From contig NZ_CP146612.1 in NCBI RefSeq assembly GCF_037094495.1, positions 1,488,001 to 1,552,000 of the forward strand: a stretch of 64,000 nucleotides of DNA. Reading direction: 5' to 3'. Position numbers and translations under genes: made by a program. The stretch is from Dehalogenimonas sp. W. Its GTDB lineage: Bacteria; Chloroflexota; Dehalococcoidia; Dehalococcoidales; Dehalococcoidaceae. This document shows positions 33,816-41,044 of this stretch, piece by piece; the first letter of the stretch is position 1, and every line of letters begins with the position of its first letter. The notes below the pieces were generated by a model. The model searched no databases, was not told the origin of the DNA, and saw only the letters and a program-made list of their open reading frames with translations.

Positions 33816-33821
33816 ATTATA
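33816..33821 (-). promoter_or_regulatory. -10 element for leaderless rnhB
   Basis: TATAAT on the minus strand ends 9 nt before the rnhB ATG. No good -35 is visible. Confidence 0.5.
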
Positions 33822-33854
33822 GCATCTAAATAACGGGACGGCTTTACAGGGCAC

Positions 33855-33883
33855 TTGACAATGAACCGGCAGCCTCATACGAT
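33855..33883 (+). promoter_or_regulatory. nadE promoter, leaderless configuration
   Basis: Consensus TTGACA (33855-33860), 17-nt spacer, TACGAT (33878-33883). The -10 ends 9 nt before the nadE ATG and no Shine-Dalgarno is present, the clearest leaderless case in the window. Confidence 0.7.
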
Positions 33884-33892
33884 AGCGAGACG

Positions 33893-35527
33893 ATGAAAAA
33901 ATTACGGCTGGCGCAGGCGCAGATAAATACCACGGTGGGTGATTTTTCCGGGAATGTCCGGCTGATCAGCGAATACCTGATAAAGGCACGGGATGCCGGT
34001 GCCGACCTGGTGGTTTTTCCCGAAATGACGGTTTGCGGTTATCCGCCCGAAGACCTGCTGCTCAAACCGGGCTTTATTGCAGCGAACGGAAAAGCCATGA
34101 GCGAGGTGGCGGCGGTGGTGCAGGGGATTACGGCGGTGGTGGGATTTGTGGATTGCCGGCCGGAAGGGCTATTCAACGCTGCGGCGGTGATTCAGGACGG
34201 GCAAATAACTGGTATCTACCATAAGATACATCTGCCGAATTACGGTGTTTTTGATGAACAGCGTTATTTTCAACCGGGGCAGGCCTGTCCGGTATTCACC
34301 ATTAGAGGAGTCAAAGTTGGCCTGAACGTGTGTGAAGATATCTGGCGGGACAACGGGCCGACCGCCGGGCAGGCCGCAGCCGGCGCCGAATTAATCTTGA
34401 ATATCAGTGCTTCACCATATCACCACGGGAAATATCTGGTTAGGGAACAGATGCTCAAGAGCCGGGCGCTGGATCACGGAGTCAGCGTGGCTTTCTGCAA
34501 TCTGGTGGGCGGACAGGACGAACTGGTGTTTGACGGCGCCAGTCTGGTGGTTGACCGCCAGGGAACGGTGATTGCCAGAGCCGGTCAATTCAATGAAGAA
34601 CTGCTGATAACCGACCTGAGTGTTGGCGGGATAGACACTGACAAATCCGGTCTGCGCCGGATGGCTGGACTACTGGAGCCGGACGCCGAGGTCTATCAGG
34701 CGCTGGTGACGGGAACCCGGGACTATATCACCAAAAACGGCTTCCAGCATGTGATTATCGGCCTGTCCGGCGGGTTGGATTCATCTCTGGTGGCGGCAGT
34801 GGCGGTTGATGCGGTCGGCGCGGAACACGTTAACGGTCTGATAATGCCGTCCCGTTTTTCCTCTCCGGTTAGTGCCGAGTACGCCGGGCAATTGGCGGCT
34901 AATCTGGGTATCAAGGTGTTTTCCATTCCTATTGAAGAGGTGTATAGCGCCTATCTGGATAATCTGGCTGGAGTTTTTACCGGGCTGAACGCTGACGTGA
35001 CTGAAGAAAATATTCAGGCCCGCATCCGCGGCAATCTGCTGATGGCGTTATCCAACAAGTTCGGCTGGCTGGTGTTAAATACCGGCAACAAGAGCGAGGT
35101 AGCTACCGGTTACACCACACTTTACGGCGATATGGCCGGGGGTTTTGCGGTAATCAAGGATGTACCCAAGACGCTGGCCTATGAACTGTGCAAACATCGC
35201 AACCGGCAAGCCGGGCGTGACTTGATACCTCAAGCCATAATTAACCGGGCACCTTCGGCGGAACTGCGACCGGAACAAAAAGACTCCGACAGTCTGCCGC
35301 CTTATGATGTGCTTGACCCGATACTGTCGGCCTATGTGGAAGAAGACCGGAGCGTGCCGGAAATCATTGCGCAGGGATATGACGCGGCAACGGTGCGCCG
35401 GATAGCCCGGCTGGTGGACTCCAGTGAATACAAAAGGCGTCAGTCACCGCCGGGCGTGAAGATTACGCCCAAGGCTTTCGGGAGAGACCGCCGATTGCCG
35501 ATCACCAATAAATTCCGGGGGGCTTAA
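33893..35527 (+). CDS. nadE: Glutamine-dependent NAD+ synthetase
   Basis: 544 residues. The N-terminal nitrilase-type glutaminase domain (1-260) shows the Glu-Lys-Cys triad as E44 (VFPEM), K111 (YHKIHLP) and C147 (NVCEDIW). The C-terminal synthetase domain (from about 270) has the ATP PP-loop SGGLDSS near 295. It converts deamido-NAD to NAD using glutamine-derived ammonia channelled between domains. ATG 33893 lies 9 nt after a strong -10. The next gene begins 1 nt after its stop. Confidence 0.96.
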   Translation: MKKLRLAQAQINTTVGDFSGNVRLISEYLIKARDAGADLVVFPEMTVCGYPPEDLLLKPGFIAANGKAMSEVAAVVQGITAVVGFVDCRPEGLFNAAAVIQDGQITGIYHKIHLPNYGVFDEQRYFQPGQACPVFTIRGVKVGLNVCEDIWRDNGPTAGQAAAGAELILNISASPYHHGKYLVREQMLKSRALDHGVSVAFCNLVGGQDELVFDGASLVVDRQGTVIARAGQFNEELLITDLSVGGIDTDKSGLRRMAGLLEPDAEVYQALVTGTRDYITKNGFQHVIIGLSGGLDSSLVAAVAVDAVGAEHVNGLIMPSRFSSPVSAEYAGQLAANLGIKVFSIPIEEVYSAYLDNLAGVFTGLNADVTEENIQARIRGNLLMALSNKFGWLVLNTGNKSEVATGYTTLYGDMAGGFAVIKDVPKTLAYELCKHRNRQAGRDLIPQAIINRAPSAELRPEQKDSDSLPPYDVLDPILSAYVEEDRSVPEIIAQGYDAATVRRIARLVDSSEYKRRQSPPGVKITPKAFGRDRRLPITNKFRGA

Positions 35528-35528
35528 A

Positions 35529-36554
35529 ATGTCCGGCTGGCAGGACATGGTGAAAGGGAATCCGGTTGACTGGTTGCTTGAGCCGGATATCCAAAATCCT
35601 GCGGTGCGTTATCTGGCATTACGGGACTTGCAGGATTCACCGGCTGACTCTCCAGAATTTATTCAAGCTAAAGCAGATGCCTTTTCAACAGGTTCCGTGG
35701 CCACTATTCTTAGCCGGATGCGGCCGGAAGGTTTTTGGGTTAAGCCCGGAGGCGGGTATGGGCCGAAATTCACCGGTTCAGTGTGGTCGCTGGTGACACT
35801 GGCTCAAATGGGCGCCGACATATCACACCCGGGAGTACGGCTGGCGGCTGAGTATATGTTAGGGCATACCATCGCGCCTGCCGGCTGGTTCAGCTACAAC
35901 GGCACCAATCCCGGTTTACTACATTGCCATGCCGGGTACCTGGCAGCGGCGATGCTTGATCTTGGCATGACAGGTGATCCGAAAGTGATGAACGCCGTTG
36001 AGTGGCAGGCAAGGTTGATCACCGGTGAAGATATTGCTGAGGTTGGCGACGAATCTCCCATCAGGTATTATCGCTACACCCCGGGTCCGGGTTTCGTCTG
36101 CAGCGCAAATACCGGAATGCCCTGTGCCTGGGGGGTGGTAAAAGCGATGGGGGCTTTGAGCAGGGTAAACTGCCTCCAGCGCAGTCGGACGATTCACGAA
36201 GCAATTGAAACAGGGCGGCAATTCCTTTTTGGAACCAATCTGAAAATTTGTGATTTTCCGACCCGTGATAAATCCAAAGACTATCGTGCCTGGTTCAAAT
36301 TGGGGTTTCCCATGCTATATTCGTCAGACATATTGGAGGTTCTGGAAGTATTGACTCGCCTCGGAGATGGGGCGGATTCACGGTTACAAGCGATTTGGCA
36401 ACTGGTTTTGGACAAACAAGATGCTGAAGGCCGATGGCTGATGGAATCGGCCCATGACGGTAAGAAGTGGGTTACAATTGAGGAAAAAGGTCAGCCGGGC
36501 AAATGGGTGACGTTGCGCGCTTTGCGTGCGCTAAAAGCGGCCTTTCCCTCTTAA
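35529..36554 (+). CDS. Alpha/alpha-toroid (prenyltransferase/squalene-cyclase fold) protein
   Basis: A 341-residue cytosolic protein. Repeats with the pattern G-x-W (EGFWV, GRWLM), GSVWSLVTLAQMG, GYLAAAMLDLG and WVTLRALRALK fit the alpha/alpha toroid of terpenoid cyclases and protein prenyltransferases, but the DxDD or zinc site is not seen. Relatives are often annotated vaguely. GGGGGG lies 6 nt before the ATG, immediately after nadE, so it is translated from the nadE transcript. Function unknown. Confidence 0.65.
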   Translation: MSGWQDMVKGNPVDWLLEPDIQNPAVRYLALRDLQDSPADSPEFIQAKADAFSTGSVATILSRMRPEGFWVKPGGGYGPKFTGSVWSLVTLAQMGADISHPGVRLAAEYMLGHTIAPAGWFSYNGTNPGLLHCHAGYLAAAMLDLGMTGDPKVMNAVEWQARLITGEDIAEVGDESPIRYYRYTPGPGFVCSANTGMPCAWGVVKAMGALSRVNCLQRSRTIHEAIETGRQFLFGTNLKICDFPTRDKSKDYRAWFKLGFPMLYSSDILEVLEVLTRLGDGADSRLQAIWQLVLDKQDAEGRWLMESAHDGKKWVTIEEKGQPGKWVTLRALRALKAAFPS

Positions 36555-38392
36555 GTGTTATGCCATTTGGCACAGTCACGGCACCCGGCCTCCGGGCGCC
36601 AATTGGATGAGACATTCGGGTGAACGCTTAGTTTAAGCAGCATGTCCATCATCAGGCAGACCGGCAGGCCGACGACGTTGTGATAGCAGCCCTTGATGCA
36701 GGCAACCGGATTAAATTCCTTATCCTGGATACCGTAAGCCCCGGCTTTATCCAGCGGGCTGCCGGAATTGACATAAATATCAATTTCAGCATCAGTATAA
36801 TGCCGCATGGTAACCTGACTGGTTTTAATGTCAGCCAGGGTCTCACCAGTGGCAGCATCAGTGACGGCAACTGCGGTGACAACCCGGTGGGTTTTGCCGC
36901 GAAGCGCCTTCAATATTTCGGCGGCTTGCTCCGGCGAGTCGGGTTTTCCCATCATTTCACCGTCAAGAACGACGATGGTATCTGCGGCGATGACCGTGCC
37001 ATGCTCAGTTCGGCCGGCCACCGCCGATGCCTTGGAGCGGGCGTGAGCCAGCGCCTGTTCTGCCGGTGTTAAACCGGCGGCAGGTGTTTCAGTTACCGAT
37101 GAGGCGGACGTGGCAAACTTTAAGCCCAAAGCAGTCAGTATTTCAGCACGACGGGGTGAGGCGGAGGCCAGTATCAGGTTCTGGCGTTGAGTAAAAGCCT
37201 CTTCTTTAGACTGATTATGTTTTAAGGTTGCCACCGTTTCAACATGGAAAGTCTGCGGGAAGAGATCAACCGGGGTGATGTCTTCAAGGTCATAAGGCCC
37301 ATGGGTCAGCGTCACCAGGTCCCGGGCCAGCGCTTCGGGATTGCAGGAAACATAGACCAATCTCTTTGAGGGATAAAAGTTCAGCGTCTTCAAGGCACCG
37401 GGATGGCAGCCGTTGCGGGACGGGTCAACGATGACGGCATCGGCCAGCCGCCCCAGGTGAGGCAGGACTGATTCCGTTCGGGCTTCCAGCAGTTCCACAT
37501 TGTTGAATTCGCGAATGTTAGCCCGGGCATCTTTGACGGCGGCACCGGATTCTTCAATGGCGATCGCTTTTTTAACATAGGGTGCCAGCAGCACGGCGAA
37601 AGTTCCCACTCCGGCGTAGGCATCAACGACTGTCTCCTCGCCGGTGAGCTGTAATCGGTCCCGGATAATTTCCGCCAGTTTTTCGGCCTGAGCGATATTA
37701 ACCTGAAAAAATGCCGGTGACGAAACCCGAAAACGCCGGCCGGCCATAATCTCGTGGTAATACGTTTGCCCGGTAATGACCGTGACCTCAGGGTTTTTTA
37801 ATTTCGGCTGGATCAAGTACTCGTCGGTGTTGACACCGTAACGAATGGAAAACTGGGACGTTTCGCCACAACGGCCGGCCAGCGCCGCCATCAGGGAGTT
37901 AATGCCTTCGGTCATAATGAGACACTGGTCAACCGGCGCAAACCGGCGGGTGACCCGGTTGATAAAACCGAACCGGTTCAGACGGCGGCGTACTGTAAAA
38001 CGGGCGTGATTGCGGTAACCGAATTCCTCCGGCGCCGGCACCACGGCATTGATGGGGAAATCAATGCCTTGCCCGGCCAGGGCATTTTGGACCAACTCCT
38101 GTTTAAGTACGAGTTGGTGGGGGTATTCAATATGCTGCCACTGGCAACCGGAGCAATCACCGAAATAGGGGCAGGGAGGTTCCCGGCGATGCGGTGACGG
38201 AGTGACCACTTTCTCAAGCATGCCTTCAAGTTGAGTTTCGGAATCGCGCAGAATGCGCACCTGGACCGTTTCGCCGGCGATACCGCCGAAAGTGTTGACC
38301 GGCAGACCTTCCGGTGACTGACCCAGTGCGCCGCCGCATTCCCCGATACCGGTCAGGACAATGGTTACAAGTTCAGAATCGGGATTATTCAT
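36551..38392 (-). CDS. Fusion of RlmD-type uracil-C5 methyltransferase and Maf nucleotide pyrophosphatase
   Basis: 613 residues in one frame. Residues 1-60 are TRAM-like; CPYFGDCSGCQWQ (about 74-86) carries the Fe-S cysteines of RlmD-type enzymes. The SAM domain follows (VVDAYAGVGTFAVLLA) with catalytic VSCNPEALARDL near 353. From 406 the Maf domain begins (LILASASPRRAEIL ... VIAADTIVVLDG, KAGAYGIQD), a nucleoside-triphosphate pyrophosphatase of the dTTP/UTP or m7GTP class. A CRDCAKWHNT tail follows. No stop or start lies between domains. GAGGA lies 7 nt before ATG 38392. Confidence 0.9.
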   Translation of the reverse strand: MNNPDSELVTIVLTGIGECGGALGQSPEGLPVNTFGGIAGETVQVRILRDSETQLEGMLEKVVTPSPHRREPPCPYFGDCSGCQWQHIEYPHQLVLKQELVQNALAGQGIDFPINAVVPAPEEFGYRNHARFTVRRRLNRFGFINRVTRRFAPVDQCLIMTEGINSLMAALAGRCGETSQFSIRYGVNTDEYLIQPKLKNPEVTVITGQTYYHEIMAGRRFRVSSPAFFQVNIAQAEKLAEIIRDRLQLTGEETVVDAYAGVGTFAVLLAPYVKKAIAIEESGAAVKDARANIREFNNVELLEARTESVLPHLGRLADAVIVDPSRNGCHPGALKTLNFYPSKRLVYVSCNPEALARDLVTLTHGPYDLEDITPVDLFPQTFHVETVATLKHNQSKEEAFTQRQNLILASASPRRAEILTALGLKFATSASSVTETPAAGLTPAEQALAHARSKASAVAGRTEHGTVIAADTIVVLDGEMMGKPDSPEQAAEILKALRGKTHRVVTAVAVTDAATGETLADIKTSQVTMRHYTDAEIDIYVNSGSPLDKAGAYGIQDKEFNPVACIKGCYHNVVGLPVCLMMDMLLKLSVHPNVSSNWRPEAGCRDCAKWHNT

Positions 38393-38448
38393 GTTTAAAT
38401 CCTCGTTTGAGCGGCGGTGACGGGCTAATCAGCTGAAAATACAGGCGG

Positions 38449-40260
38449 TTATTTTTCAGATCTTTTCCGGTCATGAGCTGACAGGAGCTTTTTTCTCAAT
38501 CTGAGATTTTTCGGTGTAACTTCAACCAGTTCATCATCTTCAACAAAGTCCAGTGATTCTTCCAGAGAAAGTTTAATCGGCGGCGTCAGTCTAACGGAGA
38601 TATCACTGGTGGATGACCGGATATTGGTCATCTTTTTTTCCTTGCAGACATTGACGGCTAGGTCAGAGCCACGGGCATGCAGACCGACAATCATCCCTTC
38701 ATACACTTCCGTCATGGGATCAATGAAGGTCAAGCCGCGCTCCTGGGCATTGTTCAGGCCGTAGGTGACGGCGGTGCCGCTCTGGGAGGCGACCAGCACA
38801 CCGCTGCGGGAGGACCCGACTTCACCCTGCCACGGTTCATAATGTAAAAACAGCGTATTCATCACGCCGCGGCCGCGGGTAGCGGTCAGAAAACTGCTGC
38901 GGAAGCCAATCAGGCCGCGGGTGGGAATATGATATTCCAGCCGGACATTGCCGTTGCCGTCATGATGCAGGTTGGTCATCCGGCCTTTGCGTTTGGCCAG
39001 CATTTCCGTCAGTTCACCGATACATTCCTCGGCGGTATCAATGGTCAGGGCCTCCATGGGTTCCATGACCTGACCGTCAACAGTTCGGGTGATGGCTTCC
39101 GGTTTGGAAAGCTCTACCTCGTAACCTTCCCGGCGGAGGGTTTCCACGAGCACGGAAAGATGAAGCTCGCCCCGGCCGGAAACGAGGAAGACATCCGGTG
39201 AGTCGGTATCTTCCACCCGCAGACTGATGTTGGTTTCCAGTTCCCGGTACAGGCGGGCTCGTATCTGGCGGGAGGTGCAGTATTTGCCCTCACGGCCGGC
39301 AAGGGGGGATGTGTTGACGCCGAAGGTCATTTTAACCGTCGGTTCTCCGATAGTGATACCGGGCAGCGCTTCCGGACGCTCCGGGCTGGCGATGGTTTCG
39401 CCGATGTTAACGGCATCAAGGCCGGTTACGGCGATGATATCGCCGGCATCGGCCCGGTCAACTTCCTGTCGGGCCAGACCGAGATGGGTAAATACTTCGT
39501 TTATCTGATAGCGTTTATTTTCGCCGGTGCTGTTAATGACTACTACGGAATCCCTGGGGGAAACCGCACCGCGGCGGATACGGCCGATGGCTATCCGGCC
39601 TTTGTGACTGGAATAATCCAGATTTGAGACCAGCATCTGCAGCGGGCCATCCTCAATTTCCGGCGGCGGTATTTCCCGCAGGATACATTCAAAGAGGGGC
39701 ACCAGATCGGTGCCGGCCGTGTCAGGGTCGCTCACCGCGAAACCGTCCCGGGAACTGGAGTAGATGACCGGGTAATCCAGCTGAAAGTCGTCGGTGGCCA
39801 GTTCCAGAAAGAGATCCTGGGTCATGGATAAAACTTCTTTTATGCGGCGGGTCGGGCGATCCATTTTGGTGACCACGACGATCGGCTTAAGCTTTTTCTC
39901 CAAGGCCTGTTGGAGGACAAAACGGGTTTGGGGCATCGGTCCGTCGGTTGAATCAACCAGCAGCAGGCAGCCTTCCGCCATATTCAGCACCCGTTCCACT
40001 TCACCGGAAAAATCGGCATGGCCGGGGGTGTCAATAATATTTATTTTATGGTCACGGTACAAGACGGCGGTGTTCTTGGCCAGAATAGTGATGCCTTTTT
40101 CACGCTCCAGGGCGTTGCGGTCCATGATAAGTTCACCGACTTCCTGATTTTCCCGAAAAACGTGGGATTGCTTCAGCATCACGTCCACCAGGCTGGTCTT
40201 GCCATGGTCAACATGGGCGATAATGGCGATATTACGAATGTCTTCACGGTATTTGGGCAC
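38449..40260 (-). CDS. typA: Ribosome-associated GTPase TypA/BipA
   Basis: A 603-residue translational GTPase. G1 is [10 protein letters not shown] (about 14-23), G3 DTPGHADF, G4 NKMD-equivalent VTKMDRP, followed by EF-G-like domains and the BipA-specific C-terminus ([28 protein letters not shown] region). It acts on ribosome assembly and stress adaptation. GTG 40260 is set by AAGGAG 6 nt upstream. A leader with a terminator-like hairpin lies between its promoter and the gene. Confidence 0.95.
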   Translation of the reverse strand: [603 protein letters not shown]

Positions 40261-40297
40261 AAAAGTCTCCTTCAAACGGCGTGGTTAAATAATTCGG

Positions 40298-40328
40298 AAA
40301 AACAAAAACGACGCCTTAATCAAGCGTC
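40298..40328 (-). terminator. Intrinsic terminator/attenuator hairpin in the typA leader
   Basis: On the minus strand GACGC (40328-40324) pairs with GCGTC (40314-40310), followed by GTTTTTGTTTTT (40309-40298). It is downstream of a promoter at 40395-40424 and 38 nt upstream of typA. It may end the upstream two-component transcript or attenuate typA. Confidence 0.6.
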
Positions 40329-40394
40329 TAAATTCGGAAGCGGCGCCGACGGGGTCGGGTGAATAAATATGAATTTAAAACCATTTAGGATTAT

Positions 40395-40424
40395 ATTGTA
40401 GCTTTATTACCGGCATGATGACAA
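40395..40424 (-). promoter_or_regulatory. typA promoter
   Basis: Minus strand TTGTCA (40419-40424), 18-nt spacer, TACAAT (40395-40400), just after the response-regulator stop. Also a TATAAT (40390-40395) overlaps. Confidence 0.5.
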
Positions 40425-40425
40425 G

Positions 40426-41040
40426 TCAGTCCTTGTAAACCTGGTCATAGTACTCCGGGTAAAGCTCTTTGGTGCATTTGGGGCAGATGGAATGGGTGAA
40501 ATCAGCCCCGGTGTGCAGGGCGACATAATGTTCAACCGATTGCCAGTAGCCTTTATCATCACGGATTTGTTTGCAGTTGGCGCAGATGGGGATAAGGCCT
40601 TTGAGTTCTTTGATGTTATCCAGCGCTTCCTGGAGCTTGCGGGTGAGTTCCCGGCGTTCAGCTTCCATACCGGCTTTATACAGGGCTATTTCTACGGCGG
40701 CGCGGAGATCATTTTCGTTAAACGGTTTGGTCAGATAACCCAGCGGCTCAGCCTTTTTGGCCTGTTGCAGGGTAGCGGCATCAGCATAGGCTGTCAGATA
40801 CACCACCGGAATGGTAAACCGGTTTTTCAGCTCAATAGCCGTGGCGATGCCGGAGTGCGGGCCTTTCAAGACAATGTCCATAAGAGCCAGGACAGGCTGG
40901 TGTTCCTCAGCCAGCGCCAGCGCGTCATCGCCATTGGCGGCCGGACCTATCACCTCATAACCCATGTCTTCCAGACTCATCTGGATGTCCTGGGCGGTGA
41001 TGCCTTCATCCTCAACTACCAATATCTTAGCTTTAGCCAT
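40426..41040 (-). CDS. Response regulator with C-terminal CxxC/CPxC domain
   Basis: 204 residues. The receiver domain (about 1-120) has VVEDE near the N-terminus, LMDIVL with the phosphoacceptor Asp, T/S in VYLTAYAD and the conserved Lys in LTKPF. A coiled helix leads to ICANCKQIRDDKGYWQSVEHY ... HSICPKC (about 153-195), a putative zinc module often found in place of an output domain in such systems. ATG 41040 is used, 4 nt after the histidine kinase gene's end. It is the cognate partner of the kinase. Confidence 0.9.
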   Translation of the reverse strand: MAKAKILVVEDEGITAQDIQMSLEDMGYEVIGPAANGDDALALAEEHQPVLALMDIVLKGPHSGIATAIELKNRFTIPVVYLTAYADAATLQQAKKAEPLGYLTKPFNENDLRAAVEIALYKAGMEAERRELTRKLQEALDNIKELKGLIPICANCKQIRDDKGYWQSVEHYVALHTGADFTHSICPKCTKELYPEYYDQVYKD

Positions 41041-41044
41041 TGAT

